DNA of 64,000 nt from Clostridium ljungdahlii DSM 13528 (GTDB lineage: Bacteria; Bacillota; Clostridia; Clostridiales; Clostridiaceae): positions 620,001 through 684,000 of the forward strand of contig NC_014328.1 in the NCBI RefSeq assembly GCF_000143685.1. The letters run 5' to 3'. The stretch's first letter is position 1, and the number at the start of each line of letters is the position of its first letter. This document shows, in pieces, positions 1 through 9,990 of the stretch. The translations under genes were made by a program, and so were the position numbers. The notes beneath the pieces were generated by a model. That model made no database searches and was not told the origin of the DNA. It was given only the letters and a program-made list of their open reading frames with translations.

Positions 1-228
1 AATAAGAAAAATTTAAGTGAAGAAAGGGAAAATATTATATATAATAGAGTAATAGAAATACTTATAAAAATTTCTCAAAAAAAGTTAAAAGAGTATACTG
101 CCTATATTGTTGATAAGACGAGTAAATTAAAAAATCAAGTTTACATTAGAGAAAAGTGGCTTGAAATTGAAAAAGAAGCAGAGGAAAAGGGCAAGAAAAA
201 GGGTATACTTGATCTTTTTAAAAAATGA
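1..228 (+). CDS. C-terminal part of an unrecognised protein (truncated by window edge)
   Basis: Only the last 75 codons are present: the frame is open from base 1 to a TGA at 226-228. The visible tail is rich in lysine and glutamate, probably helical, and ends EEKGKKKGILDLFKK. I do not recognise a family. The stop lies 21 bases before the start of the vWA gene, on the same strand, so it is probably an upstream member of the same operon. The start and any domains lie outside the window. Confidence 0.7.
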   Translation, partial: NKKNLSEERENIIYNRVIEILIKISQKKLKEYTAYIVDKTSKLKNQVYIREKWLEIEKEAEEKGKKKGILDLFKK

Positions 229-249
229 TTTAGAGAGGTGTTATTTACT

Positions 250-1704
250 GTGAAAACTAGAGCTAAGATGGTTCTCATTGCAGTTTTTGTGTATGTTCTC
301 CAATTGGGTTTTATACCTTCACAAAAGGTATATGCCAGTACATCATCTCCAAATGTAGATGTAGTTTTTGTGCTTGATTCAAGTGGGTCTATGAAACAAA
401 GTGATCCAGAGGAGATAAGGACAGAAGCTATAAAGATGTTTTTGGATATGGGACAGGTACAGGGAAACAAGGCAGGACTTGTGGCTTATTCAGATACTAT
501 AATAAAAGAACATAACCTGGATGCAATAAATTCTGAATCGGATAAAGAGAGAATAGAGGAAATGGCTTCTAATATACCTCTTGGGCAGAAAACCGATATT
601 GGAAGAGGTCTTTTGGAAGGTGCAAAGGTATTAGATAGTGGACATGACAGCAATAATAGACCACTTATAATACTGCTGTCCGATGGCAAAAATGATTCTC
701 AAAGGAGTGCCAGTGAATCTTTAAAGGATTTAAATAGTGCAATAAGCACATGCAAAAGCAAAGGTTATCCTGTGTATACTATAGGACTCAACTATGATGG
801 AACTGTAGATAAAGCACAGTTAACTCAAATAGCCAGTGAAACAAAGGGAAAAAACTACATAACCAATAAGGCATCAGACCTTACAGATATACTAAAGGAT
901 ATATATGGAGACAGTGCAAATGTAAAAGTTCAGGATCAGGGAAATATTGTGGCTGATGGAACCTTTCAGGATTTTAAAATAAATGTACCAGGGTCAAATG
1001 TTTTGGAAGCCAATATATCTATGGTTACAGACAACCCTTTAGAATTAAAGCTTATAAACCCTTCAGGTAAGGAAATACAGATACCTTCAAGTGATGTGGT
1101 TTTTACAAAATCAAAGAAGTATTCAGTACTTAAGATTGTAAAACCTGCGAGCGGTCAGTGGAATCTAAAGGTGAAAGGTGTAAGCGGAAGTAATATAAAG
1201 ATAAGTTATGTATTTAACTATAAAAATCAGGGAAACCAAAGTTCTGTAGATAAAAACATTCAAGGCGATAAGTCTGTATTTAAAAGTCCAAAGGTCATAG
1301 GAGCAGCTGCGGCTGCAGCACTAATTATTATAGGTCTTGCAGCCTTTGTACTGATGAAGAAAAGACGTGTACAGGGATTTGGAAGACTAGAAATTCACAT
1401 TAAGGATGAAAGTACTAGTGAGGTTCTTTCACCTCAATTTAGAAATTTGGATAATTACAGCGGAAGTTTTACACTTTTTGAAGTCTTAGGATTAAAAGAA
1501 GAGTATGCAGAAACAGAAAATATAAAATTCATATTTAAAGAAGATGACAGCATAGAACTTGTAAATAAGTCAGGCTGTGTACTGCAAAAGTCTGGTAGAA
1601 AGCTTGAGGAGGGTTCTAAGCTACTCCTTTATAACAGGGATAAAGTAACAGTGTTTTTAAATAAAGTAACAAAGAGTATAACATTAGAATTTCACTCAAA
1701 ATAG
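250..1704 (+). CDS. Secreted, membrane-anchored von Willebrand factor A (vWA) domain protein
   Basis: The start is taken as GTG at 250, because the GTG at 238 lies inside the Shine-Dalgarno sequence (AGAGGTG, 233-240). From 250 the protein starts with a signal peptide (MKTRAKMVLIAVFVYVLQ..., cleavage probably after VYA). A vWA domain follows with an intact metal-ion-dependent adhesion site: DVVFVLDSSGSM (DxSxS) and later LLSDGKND. A beta-rich region leads to a membrane segment (VIGAAAAAALIIIGLAAFVL), a KKRR stop-transfer and a cytoplasmic domain of about 110 residues. vWA domains bind protein partners through a metal ion. Being exported, this one probably senses or grips something outside and signals through its cytoplasmic tail. 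It is followed after 19 bases by the tubulin-like gene, so the two are almost certainly co-translated. Confidence 0.88.
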   Translation: MKTRAKMVLIAVFVYVLQLGFIPSQKVYASTSSPNVDVVFVLDSSGSMKQSDPEEIRTEAIKMFLDMGQVQGNKAGLVAYSDTIIKEHNLDAINSESDKERIEEMASNIPLGQKTDIGRGLLEGAKVLDSGHDSNNRPLIILLSDGKNDSQRSASESLKDLNSAISTCKSKGYPVYTIGLNYDGTVDKAQLTQIASETKGKNYITNKASDLTDILKDIYGDSANVKVQDQGNIVADGTFQDFKINVPGSNVLEANISMVTDNPLELKLINPSGKEIQIPSSDVVFTKSKKYSVLKIVKPASGQWNLKVKGVSGSNIKISYVFNYKNQGNQSSVDKNIQGDKSVFKSPKVIGAAAAAALIIIGLAAFVLMKKRRVQGFGRLEIHIKDESTSEVLSPQFRNLDNYSGSFTLFEVLGLKEEYAETENIKFIFKEDDSIELVNKSGCVLQKSGRKLEEGSKLLLYNRDKVTVFLNKVTKSITLEFHSK

Positions 1705-1723
1705 TGTCAAAGGGAGGTAGAAT

Positions 1724-4700
1724 ATGAATACTAGAGTTAGGGAACACCTGGAAGACCTTGAAGTTAGCAAAGGTGGAGGAATAATAAGTGATAAGATACG
1801 TATAGAAACCATACCTAATCCAGTTCTTGTAATAGGACTTGGAGGAACAGGTATAGATGCTATGCTGAGATTAAAATATCAAATAAATAAAAGATTTGTG
1901 CTAGAACAGGACAGTATTTCAAATACAAGAAAAGATAAACCCAAGAAAGTTGAGTTCTTAGGTTTTGAAACAAATCAGGGAGAAAAAAATAAAAGATATC
2001 CCATGAATGGTGGGGTAGGACTTGATCCTCAAAGTGAACTTGTCATGCTTTCAAATGCAGAAGTTAGGTCCATATTAAACGATCGTAAGATACTAGATGA
2101 TTGTATAAAAGAGTGGCTGGCACCAGAGTTGTCTTCTGAAAGTGGTACTGATGGTGCAGGTGGAGTTAGACAGGTTGGCAGACTGCTGCTTTTTACAAAA
2201 ATTAATGAGATTGTGGATTGCTTAGAAAAGAAAATAAGACTTCTTCAGGAAGACACAGAGGAAATTTTACATGTGTTTGTACTTTCTGGACTTTCAGGAG
2301 GAACTGGAAGTGGAACCTTCATAGATATTGCCTATATAGTAAGGGGAATAATGAATAATATTTACGGAGCAAAAGGCGATGACAAGGTAAATATTATGAG
2401 CTATTTATTTATGCCAGATGTTAACTTATCTAAGACTTCTGACAACCAATCTGCACAATCCTATATTATAAAAAATGGATTTGCAGCACTTAAAGAGTTG
2501 GATTATCTTATGGGTATTGGTGATAGGCATGAGAGGTTTACTCAAAAATACAGAAACAGGATTACAGTGGATTCACCTATGCCTCCTTTTAATCTGTGCC
2601 ATCTTATTTCTGCTACAAATGTAGACGGCAGACCTATGAGCAATGCCTATGACTACTGCATGAATGTAACTGCAGAAAATATTGTAAACTTCATGTCAAA
2701 TGAGGTTAGAGAATCTGGAGGAGTATTTGCAATACAGGATTATATAAGCAACTTGAAGCAGAACACGGATAATATGGCAAAACCATATATGGCAAATTAC
2801 AAATATGTAATGATAGGTGCCTCCTCTGCAGTACTTCCTCTTGAAGAAATTACTACTTATATGGCATATAAACTTTTTGAAAAAATACAGTATATGTTTG
2901 AGAACATGCCTAAAGAACAGGAAATAGATCAGTTTATAAGAAAGGCAAGATTAGATGAGGATGCTGTAATAGACAGATTTGAAGAGCATCTTCAAAATAG
3001 AAAGCCACTAACAGGTTATAAAAACAGGGAAAAGTTTAATTATGACAATGTAATAAAAAAGCAGTCCGTGAATATAGATGAAGAGATGAAGGAGTACTTG
3101 AGGGACTGCACAAATGAATATGATAAAGTAAAAACACAGTATCCGGGCGAAATTTTAAAACTGGTTAAGGATATGGTGAATCAAATTTTTAAAGACCCTA
3201 AAAAAGGACCTTTTTATGCATCCAGGGTGTTGTTTTCAGATGGATTTTGTGTTGTAAGAACTCTAGAGGCACAGGTAACTTCTTTAAATGAAAGACTTAT
3301 GAATATTTCTACGGAAATAAAGTCTGCAGAAGAACTAGCTGAGGATAAGTTTGTAGAAGCTAGAAAAGCCCTATTGTTTACTAAAGAAGGCAAAAAAAAT
3401 GATTACATAGAGGCTAAAAGTGAAGAGTATTTATTAAAATCTGAAGAACAGAGAATAATGAGGATGGCTGATTTTTACAGCAGTGTAATTGAAGAGCTTA
3501 GCAAACTGAATAACAGTATTTATAGGGTATATACTGAAATATTAAATGAATTGAACAGGATATTTAAAGAAGATGGAGACGTACTTGTAAAGGGAGAGGA
3601 AATAGAAGGAGCTCTTGGAAGAACTTATTCCTGGACAGTAGTAAAAGTGCCGGATTTAGTGGATTATATTGAAAAAGTTGTGAATAAAGAAGAAGCAGAT
3701 GATATTGTAAGGAGATTTTCTGAGAGACTTTTAGAGGAATCTGAGAAATGGATTGACGAAATGCATATTGATGTAGTTGGCTCAATTTCAAGTTTTGTCT
3801 CAGAAGAATACGGAGATGTAATAACAAAGTCCATGGAAGATTTCCTTGCTTTAGAATACGGAGAAGATAAATCCATAATAAATATAGTTAAAGATGAAAT
3901 TGCACCAAAGCTTGATAGGGATGCAGTGCCTATTTTCCATTTAAGTAATACGGAGGCATTGAATTTCCCAGCGTGGAGTATGGTTTCAGTGCCTAGAAAT
4001 GCAAAGAAAATTCTTGAAGGAATTAAGGAATATAAGAAAAATTCCAATAAAGGCAATGCCATTAACATTAAGGAGAGTATGGTTACAAATAGGATATTCT
4101 GGCTTAATACTAAAAATGGAGTTCCATTGTATTCTTATGCTCCTATAAAACATTACGAAGAGATTTATGAAAAGACTATGTTTGAACGGGATGGAATAGG
4201 AAGGCATTTATATCAAAACGGAGAGAAAAATTGGGTATACCTTCCATCACCTATTCCAGAAGAAGCTTGGGGTACAACTTATGTAAATGATAGAGTGAAA
4301 GAATATAATGAAAAAGTAAGGAATCTCTTTGACAGAGCCTTAGAACTTGGATGTATAGTAGATACCCAAAAGGGAAGCAATGAAAGATACAAGTGTATTA
4401 TTACTGAAGAATTTGATATAGATGATTTTATGAAAAATTATAATATGGATATGAAAGGTGACAAAATAAATATAGGAGAGGTAAAAAGGGCCATAGGGGA
4501 TATGAACAAACTTATTCAGGATAAGCTGACCCCTGTGCAAGATAGTGACAGCCAGAAATATTATATTTATGAAAGCAGCAGCAGCGAAAAGGCTAAAATT
4601 GATCTGATAAGAACTCCAGAACTTACAGAGCTTGTAAAAAAAGAGGTGGAAAAGTATGAAAAAATAATAGATAAGAAAAAGGAGCTTGAAAATATAATAT

Positions 4701-5131
4701 CAGATTTGAGCAAAGCTGAAGCTAATGTAGATAGTTTTTTAAGGGCACTTTATACGGAAACTATAATAAAGAAGGGTTTGCTTTATGTCTATAATGGAAG
4801 TGAAGACAGCAAAGTAGATATAGAACCTTTTATAAATGTATTAAAGCAAAAGGAATATCAGTATAAGGCTATATTTGATAAATATGAGACTTTAGATAAG
4901 GGAGAAAAGACTATTGTAGATAAAACTTCAGATAGAAAGTTAGAACAACTTTCCACAGGAGATGGAGTTGAAATTCTAAAATTGAAAGTAAGTTCTATTA
5001 TAGAAGAAGTGAAATCATCTGTTGGTGAACTGGACACTAGAAAGTATCAGATGGTAGAGGGTGATAAATTGTATGCTTTTTATACTGACATACTTTCAAG
5101 ACTTCAAGAAGTACAAAAATTGCTGGCTTAG
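1724..5131 (+). CDS. Giant FtsZ/tubulin-like GTPase (Tubulin_2-type)
   Basis: This 1135-aa protein has the tubulin/FtsZ nucleotide-binding layout near its N-terminus. The first is a Rossmann start, VLVIGLGGTGIDAM (about 35-47). The second is the tubulin signature SGLSGGTGSGTF (about 188-199), the loop that contacts GTP phosphates. A GGVRQVGR segment at 146-153 sits where FtsZ has its third loop. The rest (about 400-1135) is long, charged and helical with coiled-coil-like stretches, far larger than FtsZ (about 380 aa). This matches the large bacterial tubulin-like family (Pfam Tubulin_2), which recurs with vWA and GTPase genes and is predicted to remodel membranes. No signal peptide; cytoplasmic. 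SD GGGAGG precedes the ATG. Polymerisation is inferred from family, not shown. Confidence 0.85.
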   Translation: MNTRVREHLEDLEVSKGGGIISDKIRIETIPNPVLVIGLGGTGIDAMLRLKYQINKRFVLEQDSISNTRKDKPKKVEFLGFETNQGEKNKRYPMNGGVGLDPQSELVMLSNAEVRSILNDRKILDDCIKEWLAPELSSESGTDGAGGVRQVGRLLLFTKINEIVDCLEKKIRLLQEDTEEILHVFVLSGLSGGTGSGTFIDIAYIVRGIMNNIYGAKGDDKVNIMSYLFMPDVNLSKTSDNQSAQSYIIKNGFAALKELDYLMGIGDRHERFTQKYRNRITVDSPMPPFNLCHLISATNVDGRPMSNAYDYCMNVTAENIVNFMSNEVRESGGVFAIQDYISNLKQNTDNMAKPYMANYKYVMIGASSAVLPLEEITTYMAYKLFEKIQYMFENMPKEQEIDQFIRKARLDEDAVIDRFEEHLQNRKPLTGYKNREKFNYDNVIKKQSVNIDEEMKEYLRDCTNEYDKVKTQYPGEILKLVKDMVNQIFKDPKKGPFYASRVLFSDGFCVVRTLEAQVTSLNERLMNISTEIKSAEELAEDKFVEARKALLFTKEGKKNDYIEAKSEEYLLKSEEQRIMRMADFYSSVIEELSKLNNSIYRVYTEILNELNRIFKEDGDVLVKGEEIEGALGRTYSWTVVKVPDLVDYIEKVVNKEEADDIVRRFSERLLEESEKWIDEMHIDVVGSISSFVSEEYGDVITKSMEDFLALEYGEDKSIINIVKDEIAPKLDRDAVPIFHLSNTEALNFPAWSMVSVPRNAKKILEGIKEYKKNSNKGNAINIKESMVTNRIFWLNTKNGVPLYSYAPIKHYEEIYEKTMFERDGIGRHLYQNGEKNWVYLPSPIPEEAWGTTYVNDRVKEYNEKVRNLFDRALELGCIVDTQKGSNERYKCIITEEFDIDDFMKNYNMDMKGDKINIGEVKRAIGDMNKLIQDKLTPVQDSDSQKYYIYESSSSEKAKIDLIRTPELTELVKKEVEKYEKIIDKKKELENIISDLSKAEANVDSFLRALYTETIIKKGLLYVYNGSEDSKVDIEPFINVLKQKEYQYKAIFDKYETLDKGEKTIVDKTSDRKLEQLSTGDGVEILKLKVSSIIEEVKSSVGELDTRKYQMVEGDKLYAFYTDILSRLQEVQKLLA

Positions 5132-5163
5132 ATAATATGGATCTGTAATTGGGAGGAATTTTC

Positions 5164-7509
5164 ATGGAAGAAGTTTTAAAAAATTTTGTGGAAAAGTATG
5201 ATTTAAAGGTGGAAAAAACAATATACGACGGTGACACTAAAAGAAATGTGAATAACCCCATACTTTTCCTCTTTATAGGAGATAGTACTGAAGATGCCTA
5301 TGAGTATATTAGAAATAGTATAGATAAAAAATGGGATAATGGCAGAGGTGCAGTTTTTATAAATGTTTCCACAAAATCTGTTAAAGACACGGATAATTCT
5401 TTTAACATCCAGCTCCATGAAGATTTTAAAAATAAAAAGACGTTGAGAAAAGATATAAGAGATAGATTTTATAGTGATAAGGAAGATCTTAAAAATTTAA
5501 ATCGAAAAATTACAGAAGCTAGAGATAAATTGTTGTCAGAGGGGGACATGTTTAACTCCTTTGACAGCATAAATATTTCTGTAATTACTACATCTAAAGA
5601 TCCATTGAATGTAATACTTACAGAAGTAACTGTACTTTTAAAAAAGAGGATGCTGGAGGTATTTAAGCTCAGCTCTGCAGATCTCTATGTTTTGATTAAA
5701 AGTCAAAATTTAGGAGATGAGGTCTATGAAGGGGCAGTTACAGTAGGATTTTTTAGGGAAGTGGAATATTTTCAAAAAGATAGCTTTAGGTTTAAAGAAG
5801 ACATAGCTGTTTATGGGGATGAGACACAGCTTAATGTTACCTGGGAAGGACCTTTATTTTATCTTACCTATGTTCTGGAAGAAAAAAATGAGAAGGGCAT
5901 AATTCCTAAAGGTTCCATGGATAACAACTATGAAATAATTTCCTATATAAATCTTATAAAAAATAGGGAGGCATCATCCAATGCCTATTCGGATACGGAA
6001 AATCAGTACTACGACAACAATATATTTAAATCAAACATAAGTTATGATAATTCTATGAATAGGTATATTTCAGCAGGACTTTCACAGGTGAAAAGACCTA
6101 ATAGTGCCATTGCTATTTCTGTGCTTGGAGCATTTTATGAAAGAATGTTAAAGGAAATGAATACACTTTCTAAAAAGCAGCAGGAATTTATAAATGAAAT
6201 TTTAAAAATTGATGAGGCAAGTATTGAACTGCAAGTTGAAGAAATACTTCCTGAGGGAGTAACAATAGAAGACATGCAGGGGATTATGACAGATAATTTA
6301 AAACAGGTAGAGAAAAAAATATCAAGTTTTAACTTAAGGGAGATAGAAGAAAAGTTATATGACGATAGATGCGAAAAGTTTTTCTTTGAAAACTTTCAAA
6401 AGCCTTCTGAGGAATCGGTGAAAAACTGTGATTTAGAAAATAATATGAGGACTTTGATTAGAAAAAATATACTTGAGGACAATAAGCTTAATTTATATTG
6501 TGCCTTTAACTGGACCTCGGAGGAAGGAGAAACTGTAAATTATATAAGAAATAGAAGAGATTCTATTTTGAAATTTGTAAGTAAGTTAAATGATGAAATT
6601 AAGGATATATATGAGACAAGATTTGCTCCTAGCTTTGGTATTAAAAGTTTTTTTTCAAAAGGTGCCCAGGTAAAGGAAGCTCAGGAGAAAATATTTTTAG
6701 ATATATACGGTAGAAAACTAGAAATACTGAAATTAAATATATCAAAGAAAATTCTTGATATTTACGAGGATATACTTTTAAAAGTTCACAGTGAAATTTC
6801 AAGTTACATAAATAGGGTAAAGGATATAGGACAGACAATAAAAAGTTGTGAAAATAAAGTTATAGAAAAACAGGATAAATATACAGCTCAAAATGTAAGG
6901 GCTTATTATAAAAATGTAGTAAATGATATATTGGATAAACTTGAGAAAAATTTTGGAAAAGCTTTTTATTTAGAAGATAAATACCTGGGAAATACAGTAG
7001 AGAATTTAAAGGAATCGGATGAAAAATTTCTGGGGAAGATAATATATTTTTGCACTAAATATATTTTAAGTGAGGATCAGTTTAAAAAATCTTTTGAAGA
7101 AGAATTTAATGAAAGGGCCAATGTGAATGTTCCTAATTTGGAAACTAAGGTGCTTTCAAAAGAAGAACTATATCGAAAACTCTACGACATGTTGGATAAA
7201 AATTCAGCTTTAAAAATTTATATAATGAATTATGATGTAAAGCCCTACATGGAAAAATACTTTTTTGGAGATTACAGCAGTGACTTTATAAAGTATGCTT
7301 TTGATTTTGACAGAAAAACCAGAAATTATAAAATAGGATACATAGATGAAATAAAGAGCAGTGGTATTGAAAAATTGAATTTAATGGGTGGTTTTGGAGC
7401 AAAGGATATTATTTATGTAAGAAATTCAATGGAATTTTATAATTATTGTATGGAAAATGGATATTTGATCCATGGAGTAGATGAGAAATTGCTGCCAGAA
7501 ATAAACTAG
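5164..7509 (+). CDS. Large uncharacterised protein of the tubulin/vWA locus
   Basis: The protein has 781 residues. ATG 5164 is chosen because GGGAGG (5151-5156) precedes it at proper spacing. No family is recognised. The N-terminus has a Rossmann-like beta strand and turn, NPILFLFIGDSTEDA, reminiscent of the start of the tubulin fold, but I see no GGTGSGT loop. The centre and C-terminal half are rich in Lys/Glu with long helices. There is no signal peptide or clear membrane segment, so it is likely cytoplasmic. It starts 32 bases after the tubulin-like gene and is probably a structural or adaptor partner. It could be a divergent, nucleotide-blind tubulin-like protein; that is a guess to be tested by structure prediction. 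Confidence 0.75.
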   Translation: MEEVLKNFVEKYDLKVEKTIYDGDTKRNVNNPILFLFIGDSTEDAYEYIRNSIDKKWDNGRGAVFINVSTKSVKDTDNSFNIQLHEDFKNKKTLRKDIRDRFYSDKEDLKNLNRKITEARDKLLSEGDMFNSFDSINISVITTSKDPLNVILTEVTVLLKKRMLEVFKLSSADLYVLIKSQNLGDEVYEGAVTVGFFREVEYFQKDSFRFKEDIAVYGDETQLNVTWEGPLFYLTYVLEEKNEKGIIPKGSMDNNYEIISYINLIKNREASSNAYSDTENQYYDNNIFKSNISYDNSMNRYISAGLSQVKRPNSAIAISVLGAFYERMLKEMNTLSKKQQEFINEILKIDEASIELQVEEILPEGVTIEDMQGIMTDNLKQVEKKISSFNLREIEEKLYDDRCEKFFFENFQKPSEESVKNCDLENNMRTLIRKNILEDNKLNLYCAFNWTSEEGETVNYIRNRRDSILKFVSKLNDEIKDIYETRFAPSFGIKSFFSKGAQVKEAQEKIFLDIYGRKLEILKLNISKKILDIYEDILLKVHSEISSYINRVKDIGQTIKSCENKVIEKQDKYTAQNVRAYYKNVVNDILDKLEKNFGKAFYLEDKYLGNTVENLKESDEKFLGKIIYFCTKYILSEDQFKKSFEEEFNERANVNVPNLETKVLSKEELYRKLYDMLDKNSALKIYIMNYDVKPYMEKYFFGDYSSDFIKYAFDFDRKTRNYKIGYIDEIKSSGIEKLNLMGGFGAKDIIYVRNSMEFYNYCMENGYLIHGVDEKLLPEIN

Positions 7510-7518
7510 AATAGAGGA

Positions 7519-7760
7519 TTTTAACTTAAAATTTGACTTATAGATCATATAATGATAAATTTCATCACTATAAAAACTTTTAATAAGTCTAAAGTTCGAT
7601 ATTTTGAAAATCTAAGAATCTTAGCTAAACTCGTACCTCAAACAATATCTAAGCTTCTAAGATTTTCTAAAATATCTCACTAAGACTTATAAAAAATTTT
7701 TTAAATGTGATTTCAATTTTATCATTATATGTTATATATAAGTTCAAATTTAAGGTAAAA
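7519..7760. repeat. Family A palindromic repeat, copy A1
   Basis: An imperfect inverted repeat of about 240 bp. The outer arms (from TTAACTTAAAATTTGACTTA to ATAAGTTCAAATTTAAGGT) and inner arms (GATATTTTGAAAATCTAAG and CTAAGATTTTCTAAAATATC) face each other around a centre with AAACTCGTACCTCAAAC. The same layout and centre occur near 21300-21880 and 60900-61150. No gene is present. Confidence 0.8.
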
Positions 7761-8055
7761 GTTCTATACAGTAGTATTTCTGGAGAAGTTTCAACTTATG
7801 AGTTGATAGTTCAAAGTGGTGAGTTAATGAGAATTTTTTACACTATATTATGAAAAATCTTAAACTTAAAGCTCATTGAAGCGAAGCTTTAATGGCATTA
7901 TATTTTAGATTTTCTGAAGTGTTAACGGAAGAAAATCATCCATAACTATTAATTCTTAACTTTTAACTGTATTTTTATCCATTAAGAGTAAAAGATTTTT
8001 ATATATAAATCTAATTTTACTTAGAATATTTATATAGCAAGTAGGAGGTATCCAG
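7761..8055. other. Non-coding spacer before the second vWA gene
   Basis: AT-rich, with no open frame with a plausible start. A short hairpin (TTAAAGCT ... AGCTTTAA, about 7863-7893) is visible. With the palindrome upstream, this gap of more than 500 bases suggests the second vWA gene may have its own promoter, but no convincing -35/-10 pair was seen. Confidence 0.4.
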
Positions 8056-9315
8056 TTGGTAGAAAAAAGAATAAATTTAACTATGACCGTTATGAGTTTA
8101 ATAGGAGGCATCATAGGATTTATTGCAGGGGAAATTTTTATAAATGCTTATAAGTACAAGATGAGTGGAAGTTTGCTTATGGGGTTTTACTTTGGAATCA
8201 TAGCACTTTGCATAGGTACTTTTTGTCTTGTAGGAGAGATGATAAATCCAAGGCTGAATGGAGTTGGGTGGAAAAACAATTATTTAAAGACTTCTTTTAA
8301 ATTTTTGATTCCCTGTACTTTTATTGCAATTTTTGTATTTGGCATGCTTTTTCAATTTATATATGAAAGCAGCGGATTGAAGTTTCAAAAGGTGAACGAT
8401 ATAGTTTTTGTAATAGATACGTCAGGAAGTATGGCAAATACTGACCCTCAAAATGAAAGATTTTCTTCGGTTTTAAATCTTATGGATAATATGAACACAC
8501 AAAATAGGGTTTCAATATATAAGTTTGACGATACTTCAAAGAGAATAATACCTATGACAGAGGTTTCAGAGTCTCTTAAGAAAAATGCTGAGGAAGAGTT
8601 GAAACAATATGAAATTCCAGCTGGGAATACTAACATGGGAGAAGCCATTGACAGTGCTTATAATGAAATAAATTCAACTAAAAGACCTGGAAGAAAGGCT
8701 GCGGTAATTTTGCTTTCAGATGGTGAAGACAATTTTGGATTAAATAAAAAATTTGATGAGACTCTTAAACCTTTTAAAGACTCAAATATTTCTATTTACA
8801 CAATAGGTATGTCTAATGAAAATAACTTTACTACCTTAAAGAAAATTGCAAAAGATACTCATGGAGAATATTATAATGTAAAAAATGCCAGTGATTTAAA
8901 GGGAACCTTTAGTAAGATATATTATGCAACTCAGCAGAGGTTATTAGTAGACAGAAGAGATGGATTAACTGAATCTTCTACTTTATATATGATACTTAGA
9001 GTACTTTTAATTACAATTATATCTGGACTTATAACAATGTCTATAAGTTTTGTATTTGATAATAAGAATTTACTTAAGAGATTTTTAATAGGTGGAATTG
9101 CAGCTGGATTTTTAGGAGGACTTATCATGGAAGTAGGATTTTTAAATTCTCCAGATCATGGTTCTCTTTATAGGGCACTTTTAGTTATTATGATTGCACT
9201 TATATTTACGCTAATTCCAGTTATAGTTGATATAAAGGATTATTCTAAAAGCAGTTATTTGAGAGGAAATCAGAGGACTAGTTTTGACAAAACTAAAGGT
9301 AATACTTTTAGGTAA
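8056..9315 (+). CDS. Polytopic membrane protein with an extracytoplasmic vWA domain
   Basis: TTG start at 8056, supported by AGGAGG seven bases upstream; 419 aa. Three predicted membrane helices lie in the first 110 residues. A vWA domain follows with a complete metal site: DIVFVIDTSGSMANTD, a threonine later in GNTNMGEA and LLSDGEDN. About three more helices end the protein (starting near LYMILRVLLITIISGL). With the N-terminus inside, three helices put the vWA domain outside the cell, as for the first vWA protein. Fold and topology resemble Bat-type vWA membrane proteins. Its place in the tubulin/GTPase locus suggests a sensor or adhesion partner. Topology is inferred from hydrophobicity only. 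Confidence 0.85.
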   Translation: MVEKRINLTMTVMSLIGGIIGFIAGEIFINAYKYKMSGSLLMGFYFGIIALCIGTFCLVGEMINPRLNGVGWKNNYLKTSFKFLIPCTFIAIFVFGMLFQFIYESSGLKFQKVNDIVFVIDTSGSMANTDPQNERFSSVLNLMDNMNTQNRVSIYKFDDTSKRIIPMTEVSESLKKNAEEELKQYEIPAGNTNMGEAIDSAYNEINSTKRPGRKAAVILLSDGEDNFGLNKKFDETLKPFKDSNISIYTIGMSNENNFTTLKKIAKDTHGEYYNVKNASDLKGTFSKIYYATQQRLLVDRRDGLTESSTLYMILRVLLITIISGLITMSISFVFDNKNLLKRFLIGGIAAGFLGGLIMEVGFLNSPDHGSLYRALLVIMIALIFTLIPVIVDIKDYSKSSYLRGNQRTSFDKTKGNTFR

Positions 9316-9342
9316 TTATATTTAGAATTGGGTGGTAGGTTA

Positions 9343-9990
9343 ATGAAGATAATTGAATTTGAAGATGGCTCTAGTGAAATATGTGAAATTAGCTGCGAAG
9401 TTGAGAAAGACAGGCTTTATATAAGATGGAAGTGGCCTAAAAATACAGATATAGTGTATGTAATGAAAACTGACAACTTAGATGATCTTTCCTTGAATGA
9501 TGCAGAGTTGAAAAGTGCAAAATTATATACTATGGAAGAGTATAAGGAATTCAATGGGTATTGTGAGAGCATTAAAGAAATAAATCAGTATAGGTACTAT
9601 GTTTTTCCAGCTGTTGAAAGTGATGATGATATACTGCTTGTAAAGCAGAATAATGGTAAGAACCAAATTGTAGTGAGTACGGGAAAACCTGACATATACT
9701 ATGACATAAAAGAAGTAAAATCTCTAAAAGGGTTATTTTCCAAGGATAAAAAATTGCAGATAACAATAAAGTCAGAAATTCCTCTCCACAAGGATGTACT
9801 GTGTTATGTAAAAAAGAGAGATTCTTATCCTGTGAACAATAAGGATGGTATAAGTTTTGACTTTATCTGTGACATTCATGTTGGCATAAATGAGATGCCA
9901 GAAATAACAGTAAAAAAAGATGAATATGTGAAAGTATTTATAAAGGACATTGATAAATACGGTGGTAGTTATAGATTAAAACAGATATAG
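9343..9990 (+). CDS. Uncharacterised beta-rich protein next to the vWA gene
   Basis: ATG 9343 is preferred over an in-frame TTG at 9328, because the G-rich SD (GGGTGGTAGG) lies between them; 215 aa. No signal peptide or membrane segment. The sequence alternates short polar strands (MKIIEFEDGSSEICEISCEV, YIRWKWPKNTDIVYVMKTD, KLQITIKSEIPL), suggesting two or three beta-sandwich or fibronectin-like modules. No catalytic motif and no family recognised. It follows the second vWA gene after 27 bases and is probably translated with it. An adaptor role in the vWA/tubulin/GTPase locus is inferred from position. Confidence 0.7.
   Translation: MKIIEFEDGSSEICEISCEVEKDRLYIRWKWPKNTDIVYVMKTDNLDDLSLNDAELKSAKLYTMEEYKEFNGYCESIKEINQYRYYVFPAVESDDDILLVKQNNGKNQIVVSTGKPDIYYDIKEVKSLKGLFSKDKKLQITIKSEIPLHKDVLCYVKKRDSYPVNNKDGISFDFICDIHVGINEMPEITVKKDEYVKVFIKDIDKYGGSYRLKQI

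Noticed and set aside
238..249. GTG 238 as start of the first vWA gene
   Set aside because: The codon lies inside the Shine-Dalgarno sequence; GTG 250 gives a normal signal peptide and spacing.
3564..4068. Long open frames on the minus strand inside the tubulin-like gene
   Set aside because: No ribosome sites, leucine-rich low-complexity translations typical of antisense shadows in AT-rich genes.
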